Positions 21,242 to 29,948 of a stretch of 64,000 nt of DNA are shown here, one piece after another. The notes beneath the pieces were generated by a model, which was not told the origin of the DNA, ran no database searches, and worked only from the letters and a program-made list of their open reading frames with translations. The stretch comes from Gammaproteobacteria bacterium (GTDB taxonomy: Bacteria > Pseudomonadota > Gammaproteobacteria > DSM-16500). Within the stretch, counting starts at the first letter, position 1, and each line of letters begins with the position of its first letter. The position numbers and the translations under genes were made by a program. The stretch covers positions 1 to 64,000 of the forward strand of contig JABDFQ010000007.1 of the NCBI GenBank assembly GCA_013286495.1, in the 5' to 3' direction.

Positions 21242-21550
21242 ATGACAAAACATGAAATCATGATTGTTGCCAATTATGCGGAAGAATCACCAGTTACGCT
21301 GGAAGAGTTATGCGAAATTTGCAATATTTCTGCAGAAATAGTGCATGAATTAATTGCCTATGAAATTGTTCATCCGCGTTTGTCATCGCAACAGGAAATG
21401 TTATTTGAATTACTGGATTTGCAGCGCGCGAAAACAGCGATTCGTTTGCAGCATGACCTGGAAGTTAATCTTGCAGGCGTTGCTGTGGTGCTGGATTTGC
21501 TGAATGAATTGGAAGAATTACGCACGTGCATGAAGTTTCTGCAGCGGTAA
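21242..21550 (+). CDS. cbpM: CbpA modulator CbpM-like protein
   Basis: A 102-residue protein of the CbpM/MerR_2 type: N-terminal helix-turn-helix-like segment (ESPVTLEELCEICNISAEIV) and a C-terminal helical hairpin with ELEELR. CbpM inhibits the J-domain of CbpA. The ATG lies one base after the cbpA stop (TAGTATG). The frame is open further upstream inside cbpA, but that part is unrelated to the family. Confidence 0.88.
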   Translation: MTKHEIMIVANYAEESPVTLEELCEICNISAEIVHELIAYEIVHPRLSSQQEMLFELLDLQRAKTAIRLQHDLEVNLAGVAVVLDLLNELEELRTCMKFLQR

Positions 21551-21556
21551 ATTAGG

Positions 21557-21670
21557 AAGCCTTCCCCCTCCGGGGGAAGGTGTCCGAAGGACGGAAGGGG
21601 GAATATTAGTGCATTGCGATTATATTCCCCCATCCGCCTGTCGGCACCTTCCCCCGGAGGGGGAAGGCTT
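21557..21670. repeat. GC-rich nested inverted repeat
   Basis: Arms at about 21557-21606 and 21622-21670 are reverse complements with a few mismatches; each arm itself contains the palindrome CCTTCCCCCTCCGGGGGAAGG. It starts 6 bp after the cbpM stop codon and ends 42 bp before the phosphatase gene. It differs from both other repeat families in the window. It could end cbpM transcription or be a REP-like mobile palindrome. Confidence 0.85.
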
Positions 21671-21712
21671 TCTTGCGATGCGACTTTTGAAACACTTTAT
21701 CGGAATTCAAAC

Positions 21713-22621
21713 ATGAAAAAAATTATCACAACGATTTCGCTTTTATTACTCCTCTCATCTTCTCTCGTCTCTGCAAAAATCACGTACCCATTATTATTGC
21801 TCGATATGCGTAATGCGCCGCAGTTGCCGCAGAAATTTCGTGCAGTAACGGATACCGTGCCAGCAAATATCAACACAACCGGATTAGCAGATTTGCATAT
21901 CGCAGGTGGTGCGCAATTTTCGAAAGCATCGCTTACGGCCATTCTCTCGCATTTGCATACCAGAAAAATGCTGGTGATTGATTTGCGCCAGGAATCGCAT
22001 GGCATGTTAAACAGTAATGCGATTAGCTGGTATGGCAAACACAATGCAGAAAATGCGGATAAAAATGTCGCACAGATTGAAGAAGAGCAAGCAACATTAT
22101 TAAAAAAATTAGGTGAAGAGCAAGTTGCAACGGTTGATAGCATATTAAAAAAATCAGCGAATGGTGAAATTAAAAAAGTAAAACCAGTTGAATATCTTGT
22201 ACATCAAACCAGTAGTGAGCAGGAACTGGTGACTGGCATGAAGTTAAAATACAAGCGAATATTCGTGCAGGATTATCATGCGCCCACTGAAAAAGAAGTT
22301 GATCATTTTATTGAAATTGTAAAACATGCGCCAGGCAATCAGTGGATATACCTGCATTGTCGCGCAGGTGTTGGCAGAACAACGATGTTCATGATCATGT
22401 TTGACATGTTGCATAATGCCAAACAAGTTTCGTTCGAAGATATTCTGGCGCGGCAAATTGCATTGAATGGCAAGGATATATTCAAGCTGCCGGAGAAAAA
22501 ACATTATAAATATGCTGCAGCAGTCGAGCGTGCTGAGTTTATAAAAAAGTTTTATGAATATGCGAAAGGTAATAAGGATAATTATCATACAAGCTGGTCG
22601 CAGTGGTTGGGGAAGGGTTAG
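21713..22621 (+). CDS. Exported cysteine-phosphatase, PTP-like phytase family
   Basis: A 302-residue protein with a signal peptide (about residues 1-22, hydrophobic core LLLLLSSSLVSA). The active-site P-loop is HCRAGVGRTT (CX5RT). The upstream DLRQESHGMLNSNAISWYG segment and VQDYHAPTEKEVDHF, with the presumed general-acid Asp, resemble bacterial PTP-like inositol polyphosphate phosphatases. Substrates could be phosphoinositides, inositol phosphates or phosphotyrosine. Export suggests a periplasmic or secreted enzyme, possibly acting on host metabolites. The start follows a short gap after the GC-rich repeat; upstream in-frame codons lie inside the repeat and are rejected. Confidence 0.85.
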   Translation: MKKIITTISLLLLLSSSLVSAKITYPLLLLDMRNAPQLPQKFRAVTDTVPANINTTGLADLHIAGGAQFSKASLTAILSHLHTRKMLVIDLRQESHGMLNSNAISWYGKHNAENADKNVAQIEEEQATLLKKLGEEQVATVDSILKKSANGEIKKVKPVEYLVHQTSSEQELVTGMKLKYKRIFVQDYHAPTEKEVDHFIEIVKHAPGNQWIYLHCRAGVGRTTMFMIMFDMLHNAKQVSFEDILARQIALNGKDIFKLPEKKHYKYAAAVERAEFIKKFYEYAKGNKDNYHTSWSQWLGKG

Positions 22622-22709
22622 CTGACAGCTCAGCAAAATTGCCAATTCCCCGCAAATCCATTACCATGCCTCGCTATTCATATAAATAAAACAAGCTCAA
22701 CGAGGCGTC

Positions 22710-23693
22710 ATGCAAAGCAATCATACTGATAAAAAACGTAAATCACCTGAAGATATCGAAAACACCAATCTAAAAGCAAAAAAAGCAAAAATAAAATTAT
22801 TTGATGATAATCCTTCAAATGAATTAGTAGATTTTTTTATTCGTGCTGATCTGCAAAAGTATCTGGTTGATCAGTATGATATTGATCCGATGAACATCGG
22901 GCTGATTCTTTCTCATCCAAAAATTAATCCAGATTATTGTGAATTATCTATGCCTGAAGCAGGATTATATTTTGCGATAAAAAATAATGATCATGAATTA
23001 TTCATTAATTTTGTTAAAAAATATCCCAATATAGAAATTAATTTACTGGAAGAATGCCAGCAATTGGCGCGGAAAAATAAGTCATCCATCACAATGCAAT
23101 TAGTCGTTTTAGCCGCGATAGTCAGCACAGGTCAGGTGCAATTTAACAGCATGTCACTTTACGCAAAGAATAATGAAATGGCTAACATGCTCAAATACCA
23201 ATTATGCGAATTAAAAATGTGGCTGGGCTTTGGTAAAAAACATGCGCTGGATGCAGCTCTTGGGAGTACGCAACGGTTGCTGGGCGATCCTGTTATCGAC
23301 ATTAAAGTACTCAATTGGTGTCAATGGAAATCTGCATTGCAATGTCTTGTAACACCGTCATTGAAGATGTCAAAAACATACCGCAGTTTTTTTTCTGAAA
23401 ATATAAAGAGTATGAATATTGTTCCCGTGTTGCTTGATTGCGTTGGTAAATCTTATTTGCCGACATTATTTCCCAAATTTTTAGTCTTCATGCAGTTTTC
23501 AGATCATATATATATTCCACAGGAAATATTTGTTTTAATTTTGCAAATGAGTCTGATTGCAGAGAAAGTTATACAAGCACATGAAATCGTACCTAATCAA
23601 AAAAATACATTAGGCCTTGCTTTGCCATCGACGGTTTCCTTTGAACAAGATGTGAGTGAAGAACCAATGCGGATTTTTAAATATTTGGGGTAA
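22710..23693 (+). CDS. Unrecognised protein with NLS-like basic N-terminus (possible effector)
   Basis: A 327-residue soluble protein that I do not recognise. Its N-terminus has two basic clusters, KKRK (residues 8-11) and KAKKAKIK (about 22-29), in the spacing of a bipartite eukaryotic nuclear localisation signal. The middle shows weak ankyrin-like helical pairs (about 65-115, EAGLYFAIKNNDHELFINFV). There is no signal peptide or membrane helix. GAGG precedes the ATG. Codon use is AT-rich like other accessory genes here. A role as a translocated effector is an inference. Confidence 0.6.
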   Translation: MQSNHTDKKRKSPEDIENTNLKAKKAKIKLFDDNPSNELVDFFIRADLQKYLVDQYDIDPMNIGLILSHPKINPDYCELSMPEAGLYFAIKNNDHELFINFVKKYPNIEINLLEECQQLARKNKSSITMQLVVLAAIVSTGQVQFNSMSLYAKNNEMANMLKYQLCELKMWLGFGKKHALDAALGSTQRLLGDPVIDIKVLNWCQWKSALQCLVTPSLKMSKTYRSFFSENIKSMNIVPVLLDCVGKSYLPTLFPKFLVFMQFSDHIYIPQEIFVLILQMSLIAEKVIQAHEIVPNQKNTLGLALPSTVSFEQDVSEEPMRIFKYLG

Positions 23694-23745
23694 GCAGGTT
23701 GGGCTTCGTTGAAAGAACACTCAGCCCAACCTGCATATTTTAATT
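23694..23745. terminator. Bidirectional terminator between convergent genes
   Basis: GCAGGTTGGGC (23694-23704) and GCCCAACCTGC (23724-23734) form an 11 bp stem, followed by an AT-rich tail (ATATTTTAATTTTTA). It lies between the convergent unrecognised gene and sodB and can serve both. Confidence 0.75.
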
Positions 23746-23746
23746 T

Positions 23747-24325
23747 TTATCCACCAAAATTTTTTGCCGCGAAATCCCAGTTCACGAGCTTCCAGAAATT
23801 CTCGACATACTTCGCGCGTACATTGCGATAATCAATGTAATACGCATGTTCCCATACATCGCAGGTGAGGATTGCAACTTTATCATCCTTCATCGGTAAA
23901 CCAGCATTACCTGTATTCATGATTTCCAGATCACCGTGCGCATTTTTCGCAAGCCATGTCCAGCCAGATCCAAATAATGTCGTGGCAGATTGTGTGAATT
24001 GTTTTTTGAATTCATCAAATGATCCAAATTTTTTCTTGATCGCATCTGCCAATTTTCCAGTCGGTTCACCACTGCTGTCTGGTGTCATGCAATTCCAGTA
24101 AAACGTGTGGTTCCAGTCCTGCGCTGCATTATTAAAAATACCACCACTGGATTTCATGATGATTTCTTCCAGCGACATGTTTTCAAATTCAGTGCCTTTG
24201 ACGAGATTATTCAGATTGTTTACATACGCCTGATGATGTTTTCCATAATGATATTCCAGTGTTTCTTTCGATATGTTCGGCTCCAGTGCATCAAGTGCAT
24301 AAGGAAGTTTGGGTAATTCAAACAT
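23747..24325 (-). CDS. sodB: Iron superoxide dismutase SodB
   Basis: A 192-residue Fe/Mn-type superoxide dismutase, cytoplasmic. Metal ligands can be placed at His26, His73 (WNHTFYW), Asp156 and His160 ([11 protein letters not shown]). [14 protein letters not shown] and the length fit the iron-specific group. It converts superoxide to hydrogen peroxide and oxygen. It is followed downstream by a shared terminator and preceded by map 23 bp away on the same strand. Confidence 0.95.
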   Translation of the reverse strand: MFELPKLPYALDALEPNISKETLEYHYGKHHQAYVNNLNNLVKGTEFENMSLEEIIMKSSGGIFNNAAQDWNHTFYWNCMTPDSSGEPTGKLADAIKKKFGSFDEFKKQFTQSATTLFGSGWTWLAKNAHGDLEIMNTGNAGLPMKDDKVAILTCDVWEHAYYIDYRNVRAKYVENFWKLVNWDFAAKNFGG

Positions 24326-24348
24326 GTGTTTCTCCTTTAAATAGAATG

Positions 24349-25119
24349 TTATTTTCTTTCTTCATTTCTTAGCGTCAAAATGTCATATCCAGTCTCTGTC
24401 ACGAGAATCGTATGTTCCCATTGCGCAGATAAACTATGATCCTTGGTCACCACTGTCCAGCCATCCGGTAATAATTTCACATCACGCTTGCCCGCATTGA
24501 TCATCGGTTCAATGGTAAAAATCATGCCGGCTTCTATCTGTTCGCGCGTACCTGGTTTGCCATAATGCAGGACATTTGGTGGTTCATGAAACACTTTGCC
24601 AATACCATGACCGCAATATTCCCTCACCACAGAAAAACGGTTTTTCTCCGCATGTTCCTGAATCGCAGCACCAATATCACCCAGATAAACACCTGGTTTT
24701 ACCAGTTCGATACCGATATACATACATTCCTGAGTAATGCGAATCAGACGTTCTGCGAGTATGGAAGGCTTGCCGATCACAAACATTTTGCTGGTATCAC
24801 CGTGATAACCATCCTTGAGCACCGTCACATCAATATTGACGATATCGCCGGATTTCAGCTTTTTCGCGCTGGGAATGCCGTGACAAACCTGATGGTTGAC
24901 AGAGGTGCAAATGGATTTGGGAAAACCATTGTAGTTCAGTGGAGCAGGAATGGCTTTTTGTACATTGACGATATAATCATGGCAAATCTGATCCAGTTCA
25001 TCTGTAGTAACCCCTTCTTTTACATAAGGTTCTATCATTTCGAGAACCTCGGCAGCCAACCGGCCGGCGATGCGCATATGCTCAATATCAGTGCTATTTT
25101 TGAGGGTAATTTCAGCCAT
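24349..25119 (-). CDS. map: Methionine aminopeptidase type I
   Basis: A 256-residue enzyme that removes the initiator methionine. The five metal ligands are recognisable: two Asp in [19 protein letters not shown] (the second in GDTSK), His in [12 protein letters not shown], Glu in TIEPMINAG and Glu in QWEHTILVT. It has no N-terminal SH3-binding or zinc extension, as in type Ia. It is divergent from rpsB, the usual gammaproteobacterial arrangement. Confidence 0.96.
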   Translation of the reverse strand: MAEITLKNSTDIEHMRIAGRLAAEVLEMIEPYVKEGVTTDELDQICHDYIVNVQKAIPAPLNYNGFPKSICTSVNHQVCHGIPSAKKLKSGDIVNIDVTVLKDGYHGDTSKMFVIGKPSILAERLIRITQECMYIGIELVKPGVYLGDIGAAIQEHAEKNRFSVVREYCGHGIGKVFHEPPNVLHYGKPGTREQIEAGMIFTIEPMINAGKRDVKLLPDGWTVVTKDHSLSAQWEHTILVTETGYDILTLRNEERK

Positions 25120-25137
25120 TTATTGCCTTAACTATTG

Positions 25138-25166
25138 TTGTTCATTCGGGGAGTCTATGGTATAAA
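25138..25166 (+). promoter_or_regulatory. Candidate rpsB promoter
   Basis: TTGTTC (25138-25143), 17 bp spacing and TATAAA (25161-25166). It would leave a leader of about 145 bases before rpsB, in line with the autoregulated S2 leaders known in proteobacteria. No leader fold was worked out. Confidence 0.4.
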
Positions 25167-25320
25167 GGCGTGCTTTATTAAGCAATCACTTAAATTTAAT
25201 TTTTATAGTAAATAACAGTCCACACGCGTATTACAACTTTTTACTGGGTGCCAACATCTTCTGATGAAGACAAGGTTGGTGAAAAGGATGCGCGGAGGCT
25301 TAACCCGAGAGGAAAGAAAG

Positions 25321-26109
25321 ATGCAAGTATCCATGCAAGACATGTTAAAAGCTGGCGTTCATTTTGGCCACCAAACCCGTTACTGGAATCCAAAAATGGC
25401 TCCGTATATTTACGGAACCCGCAACAAGATTCATATCATTGATCTTGGCAAAACCTATCCATTATTCCAGGATGCCACGAATTACATCAGCAGCATTGCT
25501 GCAAACAAGGGCAAGATTCTTTTCGTCGGCACCAAATATGCTGCACAGGACATCATTCAGGAAGAAGCAGAACGTTGCAAAATGCCATTCGTCAATCGCA
25601 GATGGCTGGGCGGCATGCTGACAAACTATAAAACCATTCGTCAATCCATCAAGCGTCTCAAGGAACTGGAAGCCATGTTCGAATCCGGCAAATTCGGCCG
25701 TATGACCAAAAAAGAAATTCTTGGTCTCGAACGTGAAAAAGCCAAGCTCATGAACAGCCTTGGCGGTATCAAGAATATGGGTGGTATTCCAGATGCGTTA
25801 TTCGTAGTCGATGTTGGTCATGAAAAAATTGCTATTGCTGAAGCGAATCGTCTGGGCATTCCAGTCATTGGTATTGTCGATTCCAACAATAGTCCCGATG
25901 GCATTTCCTACATCATTCCAGGTAATGATGACTCCACTCGTGCTATCCGCTTTTTTGCCTCCACCATTGCAGATACGATTCTTGATGCGCGCGCAAGCAC
26001 ACAGGATGGTACAGAAGCAGGCGATGAATTTGTGGAAGTGGAAGCTGCCAAAGCAGCAGAGCAAGCCGATAATTCAGCAGCTGATCAAGATCAGCAAGAC
26101 AAGCAATAA
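25321..26109 (+). CDS. rpsB: 30S ribosomal protein S2
   Basis: A 262-residue S2 protein starting [20 protein letters not shown], the conserved N-terminus. [19 protein letters not shown] and the C-terminal PDDS-like part ([11 protein letters not shown]) are typical. GAGGAAAG precedes the ATG at 25321; the open frame starting near 25264 includes the leader and is rejected. The acidic, Gln-rich C-terminal tail is common. It is followed by tsf after 8 bp. Confidence 0.97.
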   Translation: MQVSMQDMLKAGVHFGHQTRYWNPKMAPYIYGTRNKIHIIDLGKTYPLFQDATNYISSIAANKGKILFVGTKYAAQDIIQEEAERCKMPFVNRRWLGGMLTNYKTIRQSIKRLKELEAMFESGKFGRMTKKEILGLEREKAKLMNSLGGIKNMGGIPDALFVVDVGHEKIAIAEANRLGIPVIGIVDSNNSPDGISYIIPGNDDSTRAIRFFASTIADTILDARASTQDGTEAGDEFVEVEAAKAAEQADNSAADQDQQDKQ

Positions 26110-26117
26110 GGTGATAT

Positions 26118-27002
26118 ATGACAGTAATTATTTCCGCTACACAAGTGAAGGAATTGCGTGAACGCACTGGCGCAGGAATGATGGAATGCAAAAAAGCGCT
26201 GGCAGAAAACAATGGTGATATAGACCTGGCAATCGAAGCCTTGCGTAAGGCAGGTATTGCAAAAGCTGGCAAGAAAGCAGGCCGTATCGCAGCAGAAGGT
26301 GTCATCATGATCAAATCCAATGGCAAGCAAGCTGTCATGGTGGAAATCAATTGTGAAACCGACTTTGTTGCACGTGATACCAACTTTGCTGCCTTTGTTG
26401 ATGCAGTTGCAACCACCGCATTGCAGGCGCAGGAACAGGATATTACCAAACTTTCTGCGATGACCCTGCAGGATTCTGGCAAAACAATCGAAGAAGCACG
26501 TCACGAACTGATTTCCAAGATTGGTGAAAATGTGCAGATTCGCCGCATTACTCTCACGCAGTCGGCTGCTACTTCTGTCGGAACCTATCTGCACGGTTCA
26601 CGTATTGGTGTCATGGTGGAACTGGATGCTGACAATGTTGATCTGGCGCGTGATATTGCCATGCACATTGCTGCCAGCAAGCCAATTGTTGTTTCACCAG
26701 ACAATGTTCCAGCAGATGTTGTTGCAAAGGAAAAAGAAATTTATATGGCGCAAGCTGCAACCAGCGGCAAACCACAGGACATCATTGAAAAAATGGTGAT
26801 GGGACGTCTGAAAAAATATCTGGATGAAGTCAGTCTCGTGGGTCAGCCATTTGTAAAAGATCCTGATACAACGGTTGGCAATCTGTTAAATAAACATCGT
26901 GCCAAAGTGTTGTCATTTTATCGATATGAAGTAGGTGAGGGCATAGAAAAGGTTTCTGAAGATTTTGCAGAAGCTGTAATGTCACAAATTCAAGGCGGCT
27001 AA
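26118..27002 (+). CDS. tsf: Elongation factor Ts
   Basis: A 294-residue nucleotide exchange factor for EF-Tu. It starts with the UBA-like domain ([19 protein letters not shown]), followed by [14 protein letters not shown] and the two core subdomains. It is the usual partner of rpsB. The gap to pyrH is 5 bp. Confidence 0.97.
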   Translation: MTVIISATQVKELRERTGAGMMECKKALAENNGDIDLAIEALRKAGIAKAGKKAGRIAAEGVIMIKSNGKQAVMVEINCETDFVARDTNFAAFVDAVATTALQAQEQDITKLSAMTLQDSGKTIEEARHELISKIGENVQIRRITLTQSAATSVGTYLHGSRIGVMVELDADNVDLARDIAMHIAASKPIVVSPDNVPADVVAKEKEIYMAQAATSGKPQDIIEKMVMGRLKKYLDEVSLVGQPFVKDPDTTVGNLLNKHRAKVLSFYRYEVGEGIEKVSEDFAEAVMSQIQGG

Positions 27003-27007
27003 CTCAT

Positions 27008-27745
27008 ATGGAAATTGATGCAACAGCAAGACCGATTTATCAGCGTGTATTAGTCAAGCTGAGTGGTGAAGCGCTACAAGGCGATCATTTGTTTGGTATT
27101 GATGCTGCCAAACTCTCACGCGTCGTGCAGGAAATTTCAGGCGTGATTGAGCTGGGCGTAGAAGTCGCTGTGGTAATTGGCGGTGGCAATCTGATTCGCG
27201 GCGCTGATTTATGCGCCGCAGGTTTTGATCGTGTCACTGCAGATCAAATGGGAATGCTTGCAACCGTCATTAATGGTCTTGCATTGCGTGATGCACTGAA
27301 AGACAAATCCATTCCCGCTGTACTCATGACCGCTTTCCCCATTCCCAGTATTGCTGAACAGTATGATCGTTCCAAAGCACAGGACAGATTGCAGGAAGGC
27401 AAAGTTGTTATTTTTTCTGCGGGCACAGGTAATCCACTGGTAACCACTGATTCTGCTGCTGCATTACGCGGTATAGAAATTGGTGCGGATATCATCCTGA
27501 AAGCGACGAAAGTCGAAGGTGTATTTGATGATGATCCTATCAAAAATCCCAAAGCCGAACGCTATAGCAAGCTGAATTATGATGAAGTCATTAGCAAACG
27601 TCTTGGTGTCATGGATTTGACGGCTATTTTATTGTGTCAGGATCATGACATGCCTTTGCGCGTATTTAATATGAATAAGCAAGGTGCCTTACAGCGCATC
27701 ATGCTTGGTGAGGATATTGGAACACTGGTTCAAGCTTCGGAGTAA
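27008..27745 (+). CDS. pyrH: UMP kinase
   Basis: A 245-residue member of the amino-acid kinase family that phosphorylates UMP to UDP in pyrimidine nucleotide synthesis. Signature segments are [43 protein letters not shown] and [12 protein letters not shown]. It acts as a hexamer regulated by GTP and UTP. It is separated from frr by 5 bp. Confidence 0.97.
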   Translation: MEIDATARPIYQRVLVKLSGEALQGDHLFGIDAAKLSRVVQEISGVIELGVEVAVVIGGGNLIRGADLCAAGFDRVTADQMGMLATVINGLALRDALKDKSIPAVLMTAFPIPSIAEQYDRSKAQDRLQEGKVVIFSAGTGNPLVTTDSAAALRGIEIGADIILKATKVEGVFDDDPIKNPKAERYSKLNYDEVISKRLGVMDLTAILLCQDHDMPLRVFNMNKQGALQRIMLGEDIGTLVQASE

Positions 27746-27750
27746 GTCTT

Positions 27751-28305
27751 ATGCATACAATTACCAAAAACGCAGATGTCAAAATGCGTAAAAGTATCGA
27801 ATCATATAAAAATGAAATTTCAAAACTACGCACAGGTCGTGCGAATCCTGCCATTCTCGAACATATTCGCATTGATTATTACGGCAATGAAATGCCGCTT
27901 AATCAGGTTGCCAATATCAATGCCCAGGATGCGCGTACACTCACGATTACACCATGGGAAAAAAATATGATCCCTGTGATTGAAAAAGCCATTTTAAATT
28001 CTGATCTCGGATTAAATCCTGCGACAGCGGGAACGATTATTCGTGTTCCTCTGCCACCATTAAATGAAGAACGCAGAAAGGAATTAATCAAGGTCGTGCG
28101 AACAGAAGCGGAAACAGCGCGCGTCAGCATTCGTAATTTGCGTCGTGATGCCAATACTGAATTAAAAGAAATGCTGAAGAAAAAAGAAATTACGGAAGAT
28201 GAAGAACGCCGTGTTGCCGATGAAGTACAAAAAATCACAGATAAATTTGTTGCAGAAGTAGATCAATTAACGACTGCAAAAGAAGCTGATTTAATGGCGA
28301 TATAA
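27751..28305 (+). CDS. frr: Ribosome recycling factor
   Basis: A 184-residue protein, the standard length for RRF, with [20 protein letters not shown] near the N-terminus and the long helical bundle ([20 protein letters not shown]). With EF-G it splits post-termination ribosomes. In many gammaproteobacteria dxr follows frr; here uppS follows directly after 29 bp. Confidence 0.97.
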   Translation: MHTITKNADVKMRKSIESYKNEISKLRTGRANPAILEHIRIDYYGNEMPLNQVANINAQDARTLTITPWEKNMIPVIEKAILNSDLGLNPATAGTIIRVPLPPLNEERRKELIKVVRTEAETARVSIRNLRRDANTELKEMLKKKEITEDEERRVADEVQKITDKFVAEVDQLTTAKEADLMAI

Positions 28306-28334
28306 AGCAGAACGAAGCAAGACGAGGTTTTGAA

Positions 28335-29060
28335 ATGAGTTCAATCCCACAGCATATTGCCATTATCATGGATGGAAATGGTCGTTGGGCCAGGAAACGT
28401 TTTTTGCCGCGCGTCGCTGGTCATAAAGCTGGAGTGGATGCAGCACGCAAAGTTGTCACCAATTGTCTTAAACGTCACATCAAAGTGCTTTCCTTGTTTG
28501 CATTTAGCAGTGAAAACTGGAATCGTCCCGCAAAGGAAGTCAGTTATCTGATGGATATTTTTCTCGTCAGCCTCGAACGTGAAGCAAATATGTTGCATGA
28601 AAATAATATTCAATTACGTTTCATTGGCGATCGTTTGCGTTTTAGCGAAAAACTGAAACAGAAAATTATCGAAATAGAACAATTGACAGCAAACAATTCT
28701 GCCATGGTATTAATTATTGCGATTGATTATGGCGGCAAATGGGATATCACTCAGGCGGCAGTACAACTTGCGCAGGAAGTCGAAGCAGGGAAATTGACAA
28801 GCGCAGAGATTACGCAAACGACTCTCAGTAATAAATTATCCTTTGCTGATTTACCTGATCCCGATTTATTTATTCGTACCAGTGGTGAATTACGCATCAG
28901 TAATTTCATGTTGTGGCAGCTTGCTTATGCAGAATTATTTTTCTGCCATACACTCTGGCCAGATTTTGATGAAAAGGATCTGGATAATGCACTTGCACAT
29001 TATGCAGAACGCGATCGTCGTTTTGGCAGCCATAATGAGCTAAGTGAACTCACATGTTAA
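28335..29060 (+). CDS. uppS: Undecaprenyl diphosphate synthase
   Basis: A 241-residue cis-prenyltransferase. The catalytic Asp and pyrophosphate site are in IAIIMDGNGRWARKR; SSENWNRP and the C-terminal LFIRTSGELRISNFMLWQ complete the signature. It makes the C55 lipid carrier for peptidoglycan and polysaccharide. It overlaps cdsA by 7 bp. Confidence 0.96.
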   Translation: MSSIPQHIAIIMDGNGRWARKRFLPRVAGHKAGVDAARKVVTNCLKRHIKVLSLFAFSSENWNRPAKEVSYLMDIFLVSLEREANMLHENNIQLRFIGDRLRFSEKLKQKIIEIEQLTANNSAMVLIIAIDYGGKWDITQAAVQLAQEVEAGKLTSAEITQTTLSNKLSFADLPDPDLFIRTSGELRISNFMLWQLAYAELFFCHTLWPDFDEKDLDNALAHYAERDRRFGSHNELSELTC

Positions 29061-29863
29061 AAAAACGTATCCTCACAGCTGCTGTCTTGATTCCTGTTAC
29101 TTTACTTGCCTTGTTTTTTTTACCTACGCCAGGATTTTTTATTTTTACAGGCATTATTTCATTGGGTGCAGCATGGGAGTGGTCTAATCTCATGCAGTTA
29201 AAAACAATCAGAACACGTTTCATTTATGTAATCATTAGCGCAATTGTATTTGTCTGGGCGGCAACTTTACCCGTGTTTGTACTATTCAGTAATACCTTTC
29301 TCTGGTGGCTAGTCGCTACATGGTTGGTGATAACTTATCCGCAAAAAAGTCAGTGGTGGCAAAAGAGTATGATTGCACGCGGATTAATGGGTTTGTTTGC
29401 GATTGCACCCTGTTTTGTTGCGCTCAATTTGATGCGTGAACAGCGTGATGGAATTTATTCATTATTATTTGTCCTGTTGCTAATCTGGGGAGCAGATACA
29501 GCTGCTTATTTCTCCGGGAAAAAATGGGGTAGTACAAAAATGGCGCCACGCGTCAGTCCTAATAAAACCATGCAAGGTTTATATGGCGCATTAATTTTTT
29601 CTGTGTTGTTTGCGATGCTTGCATTATGGTTTTTTCATCTTCCTTATTCCATGTGGGTTTGGGCGATATTGCTTTCCATCGTGACTGTTATTTTTTCCAT
29701 CATCGGTGATTTATTTGAAAGCATGATGAAACGTGAAGCTGGATTAAAAGATTCCGGCAAGTTATTACCAGGCCACGGTGGTTTGCTGGATAGAATTGAT
29801 AGCCTGCTTTCTGCCGCTCCTATATTTGTACTGGGTGGATTGTTGTTGAGTAAGTTGGCGTGA
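29054..29863 (+). CDS. cdsA: Phosphatidate cytidylyltransferase
   Basis: A 269-residue inner-membrane enzyme with several membrane segments, making CDP-diacylglycerol for phospholipids. The C-terminal CdsA signature GDLFESMMKREAGLKDSGKL and PGHGGLLDRIDS is complete. It starts inside the end of uppS. In related genomes rseP usually follows; here bamA is next, 85 bp away. Confidence 0.95.
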   Translation: MLKKRILTAAVLIPVTLLALFFLPTPGFFIFTGIISLGAAWEWSNLMQLKTIRTRFIYVIISAIVFVWAATLPVFVLFSNTFLWWLVATWLVITYPQKSQWWQKSMIARGLMGLFAIAPCFVALNLMREQRDGIYSLLFVLLLIWGADTAAYFSGKKWGSTKMAPRVSPNKTMQGLYGALIFSVLFAMLALWFFHLPYSMWVWAILLSIVTVIFSIIGDLFESMMKREAGLKDSGKLLPGHGGLLDRIDSLLSAAPIFVLGGLLLSKLA

Positions 29864-29948
29864 ATTATTTTAAATAAACAACTGGATTTTGAATGAAAAA
29901 GCCAAGATAATTGGCAGCTTTATTTGGCCGACAAGAAAAATAAATTCA

